Assembly: GCA_017694215.1 (NCBI GenBank)
Contig: JADIND010000080.1
Span: forward strand, 1-15,975
DNA: 15,975 bases
DNA from: Candidatus Scatousia excrementipullorum
Lineage (GTDB): Bacteria > Cyanobacteriota > Vampirovibrionia > Gastranaerophilales > Gastranaerophilaceae
Direction of reading: 5' to 3'
Shown: piece after piece, positions 6,128 through 13,103 of the stretch
Numbering within the stretch: position 1 is the first letter of the stretch
Layout: every line of letters starts with the position of its first letter
Position numbers and translations under genes: made by a program
The notes under the pieces: model-generated
Told to the model about the DNA's origin: nothing
The model's input: only the letters and a program-made list of their open reading frames with translations
Databases searched by the model: none

Positions 6128-6799
6128 TTATTTAGGAAGGTTTTTAAAATAGTCTTTGTCCGTTAAGGCTTTATATGTACAGGCAATTCCGTTCAAGTCA
6201 CTGGTGCTGCTTGCTGAACAGTATGTTTCTAAGTCCATATAATGAGTTCCGGGTGCCCCCATAGGAAGGAACTTACCTTCATTAGTAATTTGAAATGTGA
6301 ATAAGTCTTTTCCCAGCTGATTAGGTCTTTTTTTAATGGAGTTTGTATCTATTGTAATATAGGTTGTGTGATTTGTTCCGCCTCCTGCATTTTCAAATAA
6401 GTACAAACTGCCGTCATTTGTTACAAAAGCACCATCATCCAATACTGAATTTTTGACTTTTGTTTGTCCGTTGAAAGTATAATATTGAGGTTTAGTAGAA
6501 TCACTCGGATGCCAGCAAATATTGCGATAATCTATACCTTTACAATCGAATCCGAGTTTAAAATAGTTTTTTAGCTTACTTTCAAGTATCAAATTCCCGT
6601 AATCAGCTTTAATTACCTGCCCTTCGTCAATATACATCTGCAAAAGTGCCTGTTGTGTAATTGAATAGTTTTTCTTTAATGATGTCTGAATTTCAGCGTA
6701 TCTGGTGTCATTTATAATTCCGGGCAGTGTCATTGCTGCAACAATCCCTATAATACCAAGAGTTATTAATACTTCCGCTAAAGTAAATGCATTCTTCAT
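6128..6799 (-). CDS. Type IV pseudopilin-like protein
   Basis: This 223-aa protein has the class of N-terminus cut by prepilin peptidase: MKNA, then FTLAEVLITLGIIGIVAAMTLP, with Phe5 as the likely mature first residue, Glu9 (the +5 Glu), and a hydrophobic helix to about residue 25. The residue before the cut is Ala instead of the usual Gly. The rest is a globular domain with four cysteines (Cys85, Cys95, Cys193, Cys207) that could form disulfides. AGGAGG at 6805-6810, only five bases from the ATG, marks the start. It is transcribed divergently from the XRE regulator gene across repeated TACGTA boxes, which suggests regulation by that protein. Pseudopilins of this kind serve type IV pilus or type II secretion machines in the envelope; which one is unknown here. 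No assembly genes are nearby. Confidence 0.87.
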   Translation of the reverse strand: MKNAFTLAEVLITLGIIGIVAAMTLPGIINDTRYAEIQTSLKKNYSITQQALLQMYIDEGQVIKADYGNLILESKLKNYFKLGFDCKGIDYRNICWHPSDSTKPQYYTFNGQTKVKNSVLDDGAFVTNDGSLYLFENAGGGTNHTTYITIDTNSIKKRPNQLGKDLFTFQITNEGKFLPMGAPGTHYMDLETYCSASSTSDLNGIACTYKALTDKDYFKNLPK

Positions 6800-6830
6800 C
6801 TAATCCTCCTGAAATAAATATAGTACATTT

Positions 6831-6903
6831 TACGTACTAGTAATACGTATAATTAACAAAAATTTACGTTTACACTGTACGTATGAACTTGGATTTTTAC
6901 GTA
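6831..6903. promoter_or_regulatory. Repeated TACGTA boxes, probable operators of the XRE regulator
   Basis: TACGTA occurs at 6831, 6844, 6878 and 6898, and TACGTT at 6865. Two 19-base units, TACGTA-N7-TACGTA (6831-6849) and TACGTT-N7-TACGTA (6865-6883), lie exactly 34 bases apart. Unit 1 overlaps a perfect TATAAT at 6848-6853 that could drive the XRE gene; unit 2 reaches its start codon. Unit 1 also lies about 30 bases before the divergent pseudopilin start. The arrangement fits repression of one or both genes. Confidence 0.6.
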
Positions 6904-7107
6904 AGATTAGGGAAAAATATCAAAGCCCGCCGCAAAAAATTGGGGCTTACTCAACAGCAGCTTGCTGATAAGATGGATATCTCCCTCAATTTTATGGGAA
7001 AAATTGAAGTCGCTTTTTCAAAACCTTCTCTTGATACCCTGATTGATTTTGCAGCGGCTCTTGATACCACAGTCAGCGATTTGACTAATTTTGATAATGA
7101 AAATTAA
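6883..7107 (+). CDS. XRE-family helix-turn-helix regulator
   Basis: This 74-aa protein is essentially one DNA-binding domain. LGKNIKARRKKLGLTQQQLADKM (residues 9-31) gives helix 1 and the start of helix 2, ISLNFMGKIEVAFSKPSLDTL is the recognition part, and LIDFAAALDTTVSDL closes the Cro/C1-type five-helix fold. Proteins of this class bind as dimers to short inverted sites and often repress their own gene. No ribosome site precedes the ATG. Two TACGTA-pair units cover its promoter and start codon, which supports autoregulation. No sensor or metal-binding domain is present, so the signal is unknown. The divergent pseudopilin gene is the obvious second target. There is no phage or toxin gene next to it. 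Confidence 0.88.
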   Translation: MNLDFYVRLGKNIKARRKKLGLTQQQLADKMDISLNFMGKIEVAFSKPSLDTLIDFAAALDTTVSDLTNFDNEN

Positions 7108-7110
7108 CAC

Positions 7111-7140
7111 TTGCTTGCATTTCTGTTTTCTGTGTAATAT
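7111..7140 (+). promoter_or_regulatory. Promoter of rpmI-rplT
   Basis: TTGCTT (7111-7116), an 18-base spacer and TAATAT (7135-7140) predict a start near 7147 and a leader of about 70 bases. In the leader, TAAGTA/TACTTA (7186-7199) can form a small hairpin just before the AAGGAGA site at 7206-7212. This could be a simple L20 autoregulatory element, but nothing known was recognised. Confidence 0.5.
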
Positions 7141-7217
7141 GATATTTGTACGGAAATTTTACGGCTTTGGTATGCCTGAAATTTCTAAGTAACTACTTAA
7201 CTGAAAAGGAGAAGAAA

Positions 7218-7427
7218 ATGCCAAAAATGAAAACCCACAGAGCCGCTGCAAAACGCTATAAAGTTACTGCAACCGGCAAAATCATGAAACGACATGCAGG
7301 TATAGGCCACTTGCTCCAACACAAGTCAGAATCAAGAAAACGTAAGATTTTCAAGATGGTGACTTTGTCCGATTCGCACTTAAAACTGGTATCTCATGAG
7401 TTACCATACAAGAAGTATTCAAGATAG
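7218..7427 (+). CDS. rpmI: Ribosomal protein bL35
   Basis: A large-subunit ribosomal protein of 69 aa, starting MPKMKTHRAAAKRYKVTATG and containing KIMKRHAGIGHLL and the basic KSESRKRKI stretch, all typical of L35. AAGGAGA at 7206-7212 sets the start at 7218; the open frame further upstream to 7146 lies in the leader and is not coding. The stop TAG overlaps the AGGAG site of rplT, so the two are coupled. infC, which usually precedes rpmI, is not here. Confidence 0.97.
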   Translation: MPKMKTHRAAAKRYKVTATGKIMKRHAGIGHLLQHKSESRKRKIFKMVTLSDSHLKLVSHELPYKKYSR

Positions 7428-7438
7428 GAGCATGAAAA

Positions 7439-7789
7439 ATGAGAATTAAACGTGGTAATGTAAGTCGTAAAAGACACAAGAAAATATTAAAACTTGCTAA
7501 AGGATTTATCGGAGCAAGAAGCAGAATTTTTAAAGTAGCTAACATCGCTGTTATGAAAGCATTGAAATATGCTTACAGAGACAGACGTACTACTAAACGT
7601 AATATGAGAAGATTATGGATTGTTAGAATCAATGCCGCTGTCAGAGAACGCGGTATGAGCTATTCAAGATTCGTAAATGCTTGTAAAAAAGCTAACATTC
7701 TCGTAAACAGAAAAATGCTTGCTGAACTTGCTGTTAACGATAAAGAAGCTTTCGATGTAGTTTTTGAAGCTGCTAAAGCTGCTAAATAA
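7439..7789 (+). CDS. rplT: Ribosomal protein bL20
   Basis: A large-subunit assembly protein of 116 aa with the characteristic N-terminus MRIKRGNVSRKRHKKILKLA, then KGFIGARSRIFKVAN and AYRDRRTTKRNMRRLWI. L20 binds 23S rRNA early in assembly and in many bacteria represses the infC-rpmI-rplT transcript. The gap after rpmI is 11 bases with AGGAG at 7426-7430. The operon ends at a terminator 26 bases downstream. Length and sequence are normal. Confidence 0.98.
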   Translation: MRIKRGNVSRKRHKKILKLAKGFIGARSRIFKVANIAVMKALKYAYRDRRTTKRNMRRLWIVRINAAVRERGMSYSRFVNACKKANILVNRKMLAELAVNDKEAFDVVFEAAKAAK

Positions 7790-7814
7790 GCAAATAAGTT
7801 AATAATTTTTTTGT

Positions 7815-7848
7815 AAAAAACGTTCCGATGTTTTCGGGACGTTTTTTT
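7815..7848 (+). terminator. Rho-independent terminator of rpmI-rplT
   Basis: CGTTCCGA (7821-7828) pairs with TCGGGACG (7834-7841), including one G-T pair, with a five-base loop and seven T (7842-7848). The A-run on the left pairs with the T-run. Confidence 0.88.
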
Positions 7849-7859
7849 ATGTTAATTAT

Positions 7860-7888
7860 TTGAAAATTCTATATATTATCATTATAAT
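7860..7888 (+). promoter_or_regulatory. Promoter of the FliI-like gene, giving a leaderless start
   Basis: TTGAAA (7860-7865), a 17-base spacer and a perfect TATAAT (7883-7888) predict transcription starting at 7895-7896. The ATG is at 7896-7898. There is no ribosome site. The promoter lies inside an open frame that could be read from TTG 7860, so that upstream start is false. Confidence 0.75.
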
Positions 7889-7895
7889 CTATTGT

Positions 7896-9242
7896 ATGGT
7901 AGAAATCGACGACAGCTACAGTCAGTATTTAAAACAAAGGGTTCATGAAGTCCTTGAACAGACTCAGTTATTTCAGTTTAAGGGAACCGTATCAAAACTT
8001 TTGGGCTTGACTGTTGAGGTTAAACTTCCGGGGTTGAAGGTCGGGGATTTGTGTTATATCGAAACCTATGACGGACAGATGAAGCCAGCGGAAGTACAGG
8101 CATTTAAAGGTGAAGCCGCACAGCTTTTGCTGCTTTATGACGGAGAAGGCATAGGGCAGGGAAGTCTGGTAACATCAACCGGCAGACCGATTATTATTCC
8201 TGTCGGAGATTTTCTTCTGGGCAGGCTGATAAACCCTATGGGGGAACCGATTGACGGAATGCCTCTTGATACTACAGGTGCTGAATGGCGTCCGATTGAA
8301 GGGCCGCCACCGGGGCCGTTTGAAAGACCTATTATTACGGAAATCTTTTCAACGGGGGTAAGAGCTATTGACAGTTGCATGACAATGGGCTGCGGTCAGC
8401 GTTTGGGGCTGTTTGCAGGGTCAGGTGTCGGAAAAAGTACACTTCTCGGTATGATTGCAAGAAACTCTGACGCAGATGTCAACGTTGTTGCTTTAATCGG
8501 AGAACGCGGACGTGAAGTTAAAGAGTTTGTTGAAGATGCTCTCGGCGAAGAGGGTATGAAGAAATCTGTTCTTGTTTGTTCAACCGGTGATCAGCCGCCT
8601 CTAATCAGGCAGAAAGCATTGCTTACAGCCACGGCAGTTTGTGAATATTTCAGGGATCAAGGTAAAAAAGTTTTCCTCATGACGGATACTGTCACCCGTT
8701 GTGCTATGGCAGGCCGTGAAGTCGGGCTTTCTCTCGGGGAACCTCCTACGATGAAAGGTTATCCGCCATCTATTTTCTCTTGGCTTCAGAAGGTTCTTGA
8801 ACGTGCCGGCAATAGTCCTAAAGGTTCAATTACCGCATTATATACTGTTTTGATGGAGGGAGATGATATCTCAGACCCTATTGTTGACATTGTACGTGGT
8901 ATTGTTGACGGGCACATTTTCTTGTCAAGAAAAGTTGCGGAAATGAACCACTACCCCGCTATTGACGTTTTAGGCAGTATCTCAAGGCTTATGTCATCCA
9001 TTGTTACGCCGGAACATAAAGCCGCTGCCGGTAAGATGAGGCAGCTTCTGGCACTTTACCGTGAAAATAAAGACTTGATTGATGTCGGCATGTATCAGCC
9101 GGGTTCTAATCCAAGACTGGATGTTGCTATTCAGATGAATAAACCAATAAATGACTTTCTGCAACAGAGAACTTCCGATATCGTCAGTATGGATACTACT
9201 ATTCAAACCCTTGTTGATATGATGAAAGATGTCGATATTTAG
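7896..9242 (+). CDS. fliI: FliI/SctN-type export ATPase
   Basis: The cytosolic hexameric ATPase that powers substrate unfolding and delivery in flagellar or type III secretion export. The 448 residues fit the family. Walker A GSGVGKST is at 175-182, IGERGREV at 201-208 and the Walker B region VFLMTDTVTR at 259-268. GEPPTMKGYPPSIF, LERAGN, GSITALYTVLMEGDD and DGHIFLSRKVAEMNHYPAID follow as in FliI. FliI-type features distinguish it from F1 beta. The chosen start is the ATG at 7896; reading from TTG 7860 would add a 12-residue hydrophobic stretch that is really the promoter. Curiously it stands alone, with no FliH, FliJ or other flagellar or T3S gene in the window. It is convergent with the TPR-NHL gene, six bases apart. 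FliI and SctN cannot be separated with confidence. Confidence 0.87.
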   Translation: MVEIDDSYSQYLKQRVHEVLEQTQLFQFKGTVSKLLGLTVEVKLPGLKVGDLCYIETYDGQMKPAEVQAFKGEAAQLLLLYDGEGIGQGSLVTSTGRPIIIPVGDFLLGRLINPMGEPIDGMPLDTTGAEWRPIEGPPPGPFERPIITEIFSTGVRAIDSCMTMGCGQRLGLFAGSGVGKSTLLGMIARNSDADVNVVALIGERGREVKEFVEDALGEEGMKKSVLVCSTGDQPPLIRQKALLTATAVCEYFRDQGKKVFLMTDTVTRCAMAGREVGLSLGEPPTMKGYPPSIFSWLQKVLERAGNSPKGSITALYTVLMEGDDISDPIVDIVRGIVDGHIFLSRKVAEMNHYPAIDVLGSISRLMSSIVTPEHKAAAGKMRQLLALYRENKDLIDVGMYQPGSNPRLDVAIQMNKPINDFLQQRTSDIVSMDTTIQTLVDMMKDVDI

Positions 9243-9248
9243 AAGAAT

Positions 9249-10112
9249 TTATAATTTATATCTTATAACCGAATTTGTACCCTGTGAGGAAACAAAAAGG
9301 TTGTTGTCTTTTATATGAATGCAATAAGGTTTTTTGACACTCGCAATAAGTACGGAAATCTGACCGCTGTTTGAGATTTTTAAAACATTATCCGCATTGT
9401 AGTTCGCAAGGTATAGGTTATTCTGTTCATCTATATCAATCCCGATAGGGCCTTTGATTCTTGCATCTTTAACGTAAAGTTTTCTTGAACCGTCAGGTGC
9501 TATTTTATATACAGCATTATCAGAAAATCCGGCTACAAACAAATTGCCTTTGCTGTCGGTTGCAACTCCGGTCGGACTTCCCAGGTTCTGGAAAATACCG
9601 TTTTGGGTAACAGGAGTTGAGGCAGTTTTCTTTTCTGCGGCTTGTTTTGCTGTTGCCTGCTTTTGCTGCTGTTTTATGGTTTGAATATCAGTATTTAACG
9701 AACGGGCAAGAGCCTGTGCTTTTGAATAAATGATATGCGATTGCGGAATTATTGAAAGATACTGTTTTGCCGCATCTGTTTTTCCGAGTCTTGCACTGAT
9801 TTCGGCAGCTTTATAAACCGATTCGTAATCGGTAGGATTTCTTACAATAATTTGTTTGAATACGGTGAGTGCAGCCTCATCCTGTTTTATAAATTCCAGA
9901 ATTGAACCCAGATTGTAATATGCATCTGTATAATTCGGGTCAATAGCAATAGCCTGCCTGAATGCGGTTATTGATTTGTCATATTCACCGAGTCTGTAAA
10001 AATCCACCCCTTTGTTATACTGTAACTTTGCCTGTGTAGAAGTAGTATCAGCCGCAAAGACTGAACCTGCGGCTGATACTATTATTAATAATGTAATTAG
10101 TAATTTTTTCAT
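9249..10112 (-). CDS. Secreted TPR-NHL repeat protein
   Basis: The 287-aa protein has a cleavable signal peptide (1-20, ending in FAA). Next come TPR-like repeats at about 28-61, 62-95 and 96-128 (NKGVDFYRLGEYDKSITAF and AYYNLGSILEFIKQDEAALT are clear), a Gln/Lys/Ala-rich linker at about 145-165, and three NHL/beta-propeller-like repeats (about 178-212, 220-253, 260-287), each with the form GV/GI-D-x-x-NLFVA followed by N-x-V-x-KI. Three blades are too few for a closed propeller, so it may be partial or oligomeric. It is exported to the envelope or outside. The role is not known; TPR and NHL modules are both protein-interaction scaffolds. The start overlaps the malQ stop by one base (TAATG), so the two are co-translated. 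Confidence 0.8.
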   Translation of the reverse strand: MKKLLITLLIIVSAAGSVFAADTTSTQAKLQYNKGVDFYRLGEYDKSITAFRQAIAIDPNYTDAYYNLGSILEFIKQDEAALTVFKQIIVRNPTDYESVYKAAEISARLGKTDAAKQYLSIIPQSHIIYSKAQALARSLNTDIQTIKQQQKQATAKQAAEKKTASTPVTQNGIFQNLGSPTGVATDSKGNLFVAGFSDNAVYKIAPDGSRKLYVKDARIKGPIGIDIDEQNNLYLANYNADNVLKISNSGQISVLIASVKKPYCIHIKDNNLFVSSQGTNSVIRYKL

Positions 10113-11974
10113 TAAATTTCGTCCAACTCTTTAATCAACTTGCTGTTTTTTTCGGCAAAATCTGCCCCCCTTGATATTATAGCAAGTTTTAAGATATTGG
10201 CAAGGTCTATGGTTTCCATAGAAAGGAAATTATCCGGCAAACGCAAGCTCCAGTTGGCATCACCGGATGTTCCAGGTCGGTTATATACATCGTAAAGTTT
10301 GAAATAATCCGTAAAGAATATCTGGATATTTTCTGCTTTGGAAGCAAAAATCTCTACGAGTTTAGTTTGGGCGAGAAATTCCGCATTCTTTGTCAATTCA
10401 ACAATAAGTGCGTCTTTGTCGTTCCAATCCGGAAAATCAAGGTCTTCAACAAGATTTTTTACATGCAGGTAGCCTTCATGTGTATTTACCATTGAATCAG
10501 CCCACATTTTAATAGGTTCATTGTCGTGGGTTCCGACCATTGCCCATGTTTTTTCCGTAATATTTTTACATCTGTACGGGTGCTCAGGCTTTTCAGGAAC
10601 CACAAACTGTGTTAACTTCATTCCAAGCAGTTTGTATTCTTTCATAACCGCAGCAACAGGGTTGGTTAAAGTCCCGAGGTCTTCGCAAACGATTGCGTTT
10701 TTATCCAGACCTTCTTCTTCCGCCGCAGCAATTACAACTTTCTCAATCAATCTGCCGTATAATTTAATCTGTTTTTTAGATAATTTTTTGACTCTTTTTT
10801 CTTTGTCTGCCTCAAGTTCCATGTCTAAATCGTCAAGAGAAGGAATTGCGTATTTTGCAAGTTCCGGATGTTCCGGTGAAGAATATAATCTTCCTGCCCC
10901 TTCTTCTATTTTTGGTTTTTTGCCTGCTTTGTAAACCCAAGGGTCAATCAAACCTACAATGTGGTCGATTCTTACGCCGCCCGGATTTTCTTTGAACATC
11001 TTTTTGAAGAGGTTTTTCATTAAAATACCGCCTTCATCAAGAGAGCCGTCAGCTTTGAAAAGTTTTTCAGGGTTCATGACAGGAAATCCCCAGGCCTGAC
11101 CGTCTTTTGAGAAGTAATCAGGCGGGCAGCCGAGCATCCATCCGTCTAAGAACAGTGATTGATATGCCCATGTATCACGGTCAGAGAAAGCTACCTGTCT
11201 GTCAGCAATCATTTTAATGTTATTTTTCTTTGCGTATTCAAGTGTTTCCTGATTTTGAATATCAAGAACGAATTGTATAAATTTGTAACATTCGATTTCA
11301 TCAGAATATTTTTTTGAGATTTCTTCAATACGTTTTCCGTATTCAATACCTTCTTCTATAGATTTCGGGTTAAACAGATTTTTGTCTGTTTCAGAATCCC
11401 ACAGAGGCCAGTAATCATTGCCATGCTCTATGGAAAGAGCTTCGTAGAGGCTGTCTTTATCCAGCCAGTAATCGTTTTCTCTTTTGAAGTCATTAAATGC
11501 TTTATTCAGCTTTTTATCATCTAGTTTTTTGAAATTATTCCATGCTTCAAGCAGAGCCTCTGCCTGCTTATTATAAATATATGAATAAGCGGTTTTATTA
11601 ACATGTTTGTTAGGGTTGCCCTCAACAATTTCGTTATAAGTTTCAACAGAAAGGATATAATGCCATTTCTTTTCAGTAAGTTGTTTCAGGTCAATAAAAA
11701 GCGGATTTCCTGAAAAAATTGTGCCTGTATATGGCGAAGCGTCACAGCCTTTTGTCTTGCCGGCAGGTCCCAGTTGAATTGAGTTAAATATTCCGGAGGC
11801 GAAATCAATAACTTCTTTTCCTCCGTTGGAGTTGACGGTTCCGAATCCCGTGTTTTCGCCGGCTGCAGACGGAAAGCTGCCGCTGTGCATAATCAGAGCA
11901 AAATTCTTTTTACCGAGTGTTTTAAGTGCTTTTTGAATTGTTTTTGTCGCATTTTTTTCTAATGTGCAAACCAT
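10112..11974 (-). CDS. malQ: 4-alpha-glucanotransferase (GH77, MalQ/amylomaltase type)
   Basis: Transfers segments of alpha-1,4-glucan between chains in glycogen/maltodextrin metabolism, in the cytosol. The 620-aa frame keeps GH77 marks: GIFNSIQLGPAG and SPYTG near the N-terminus, RIDH (335-338) with the nucleophile Asp337, CEDLG (430-434) with the acid/base Glu431, GTHDNE (481-486) with the third acid Asp484, and PGTSGDANW near the end. The start at 11974 is preceded by AAAGGGG (11984-11990); the frame continues upstream to 12091 but that part (FFIKKGKGYKL) looks non-coding and overlaps the regulatory region. It is longer than most bacterial amylomaltases (about 500 aa), with a charged insert around 380-405. 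Coupled to the downstream TPR-NHL gene. The exact substrate preference is not decidable. Confidence 0.9.
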   Translation of the reverse strand: MVCTLEKNATKTIQKALKTLGKKNFALIMHSGSFPSAAGENTGFGTVNSNGGKEVIDFASGIFNSIQLGPAGKTKGCDASPYTGTIFSGNPLFIDLKQLTEKKWHYILSVETYNEIVEGNPNKHVNKTAYSYIYNKQAEALLEAWNNFKKLDDKKLNKAFNDFKRENDYWLDKDSLYEALSIEHGNDYWPLWDSETDKNLFNPKSIEEGIEYGKRIEEISKKYSDEIECYKFIQFVLDIQNQETLEYAKKNNIKMIADRQVAFSDRDTWAYQSLFLDGWMLGCPPDYFSKDGQAWGFPVMNPEKLFKADGSLDEGGILMKNLFKKMFKENPGGVRIDHIVGLIDPWVYKAGKKPKIEEGAGRLYSSPEHPELAKYAIPSLDDLDMELEADKEKRVKKLSKKQIKLYGRLIEKVVIAAAEEEGLDKNAIVCEDLGTLTNPVAAVMKEYKLLGMKLTQFVVPEKPEHPYRCKNITEKTWAMVGTHDNEPIKMWADSMVNTHEGYLHVKNLVEDLDFPDWNDKDALIVELTKNAEFLAQTKLVEIFASKAENIQIFFTDYFKLYDVYNRPGTSGDANWSLRLPDNFLSMETIDLANILKLAIISRGADFAEKNSKLIKELDEI

Positions 11975-12082
11975 TAATTTATACCCCTTTCCCTTCTTTA
12001 TAAAAAATCTATAACACTTATATACCGATGCTAACATAAGCAAGTGTTGTTTACAAGTAGTAATTTGAGAAAAGAGGATAAA

Positions 12083-12187
12083 ATGGCTCACAATGCTGAT
12101 TCTGCGGTTAAATACCTGTTTAGGAGTTCTTGCAACGGGATTTTAGGTGTTTTTGAACGGATTGTTTTTGTAAAAATTTATATATAA
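12083..12187 (+). CDS. Possible small ORF, 34 aa
   Basis: ATG at 12083 has an AGAGG site five bases upstream (12073-12077) and encodes a 34-aa peptide (MAHNADSAVKYLFRSSCNGI, then a hydrophobic tail FERIVFVKIYI). It resembles nothing recognised. It lies between the malQ start and the pseudopilin promoter and ends 15 bases before the -35 box. It could be a small membrane peptide, a gene remnant or chance. Confidence 0.25.
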   Translation: MAHNADSAVKYLFRSSCNGILGVFERIVFVKIYI

Positions 12188-12202
12188 AATCTATATTACT
12201 AC

Positions 12203-12231
12203 TTGACAACATGATAGTTATGCTTTAAAAT
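12203..12231 (+). promoter_or_regulatory. Strong promoter of the second pseudopilin gene
   Basis: TTGACA (12203-12208), a 17-base spacer and TAAAAT (12226-12231) match the promoter at 4950-4978 in both boxes and spacing. Transcription should begin near 12238, leaving an unusually long leader of about 130 bases. Confidence 0.75.
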
Positions 12232-12370
12232 AAGTGTATAACAAATACTTTTAAGATCATCACTCTTTTAGGTATAACAAAATTGGTATTTATATTATTC
12301 ATTCGATGATTTATAGAGGTTTGGAAAAACGTACTTATACACAATCTATTAAGAGAAAGGTGAAGAGATT
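12232..12370 (+). promoter_or_regulatory. Long structured leader of the pseudopilin gene
   Basis: GTGTATAA near the 5' end (12234-12241) is complementary to TTATACAC (12335-12342). Inside it, ATCATC (12256-12261) pairs with GATGAT (12305-12310), and TAA/TTA extends this with one bulge. The long-range hairpin would bring the 5' end close to the AAAGG site (12356-12360). No known riboswitch was recognised. A stabilising leader for an abundant mRNA is one explanation. Confidence 0.4.
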
Positions 12371-13024
12371 ATGACAAAAAAATTCGGTTTTACTTTGGCT
12401 GAAGTATTGATTACTTTAGGTATCATCGGCGTTGTAGCAGCTATGACAATGCCGACATTGTTGAACTCAACAAACGGTGCACAGTACAGAACAGCTTACA
12501 AAAAAGCTTTGTCAGTATTGTCACAGGCAGTAGTTTTGAACGTAGCACTTGATGACTATGATTTGTCACAGACAAATGCAAACGATGATGGTGCAACAGA
12601 TGAGGCATCAGTTTATGCATTGTTTATGAACCGTATGAACGTTGTTAAAACTGCAGATGCAAATTCAAGTGAAGATTGGGGAGCTTCAGGTGTAGATACA
12701 GTTAAATTTGGTTCTGGTGCAACTGACAACTATACATTGTTCTTCAACGATGGTATTACATTTACATTCCCTAAAGCTACAGCTGGTTGTACTGCCGGTA
12801 ATGCGACCGTTACTGAATCAATTTGTAAAGGTGTAATTGACGTTAACGGTGCTAAAAACCCTAACAAATTAGTAACTTGTGATGGAACAACTAATTCTTG
12901 GAATTCCGCTGTAGATGATTGTACAGTAACTAACCCTACAGATATGTATCCGGTTAAATTCTACGATCAGTCTGTATTGCCAGCTACAGATGCTGCAGAA
13001 GCAGTTCTTTACGGCGGTAAATAA
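12371..13024 (+). CDS. Type IV pseudopilin-like protein, probably highly expressed
   Basis: The 217-aa protein has the prepilin peptidase site MTKKFG, then FTLAEVLITLGIIGVVAAMTMP (Gly6 before Phe7, with +5 Glu11), followed by a hydrophobic helix to about residue 27. The mature domain is rich in Ala, Thr, Asn and Asp (for example YDLSQTNANDDGATDEAS), has four cysteines in its C-terminal half and few charges of positive sign: a secreted-surface style. The ATG at 12371 is preceded by AAAGG (12356-12360) ten bases away. A strong promoter, a long leader and a strong terminator mark an isolated, actively expressed unit. The N-terminus matches that of the gene at 6128-6799 almost exactly while the rest differs, so they are two subunits or divergent paralogues. 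No pilus assembly genes are nearby. Confidence 0.88.
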   Translation: MTKKFGFTLAEVLITLGIIGVVAAMTMPTLLNSTNGAQYRTAYKKALSVLSQAVVLNVALDDYDLSQTNANDDGATDEASVYALFMNRMNVVKTADANSSEDWGASGVDTVKFGSGATDNYTLFFNDGITFTFPKATAGCTAGNATVTESICKGVIDVNGAKNPNKLVTCDGTTNSWNSAVDDCTVTNPTDMYPVKFYDQSVLPATDAAEAVLYGGK

Positions 13025-13045
13025 GCTTGATTTGAATAAAATCGT

Positions 13046-13077
13046 AAAAAGACAGAGGTTTTGCCTCTGTCTTTTTT
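13046..13077 (+). terminator. Rho-independent terminator of the pseudopilin gene
   Basis: GACAGAGG (13051-13058) pairs perfectly with CCTCTGTC (13064-13071) with loop TTTTG, flanked by AAAAA and six T. Confidence 0.92.
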
Positions 13078-13103
13078 CATGCATAAAGTTGCAGTTTTTT
13101 TAT

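Noticed and set aside
6871..6876. TACACT as a -10 box that would make the XRE gene leaderless as well.
   Set aside because: The spacing to the ATG fits, but no acceptable -35 exists, and a better TATAAT lies at 6848-6853.
7146..7217. A 24-residue upstream extension of L35.
   Set aside because: L35 starts MPKMKTH at 7218 with AAGGAGA before it; the upstream part is the mRNA leader.
7860..7895. A TTG-initiated N-terminal extension (MKILYIIIIIYC) on the FliI-like protein.
   Set aside because: It contains the -35 and -10 boxes of a near-consensus promoter, lacks a ribosome site and does not resemble FliI N-termini.
10521..10934. A 137-codon plus-strand frame.
   Set aside because: It is antisense to the conserved catalytic part of malQ, a typical shadow frame.
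11975..12091. A 39-residue upstream extension of malQ.
   Set aside because: The inner ATG at 11974 has AAAGGGG at proper spacing and the extension looks like translated intergenic DNA.
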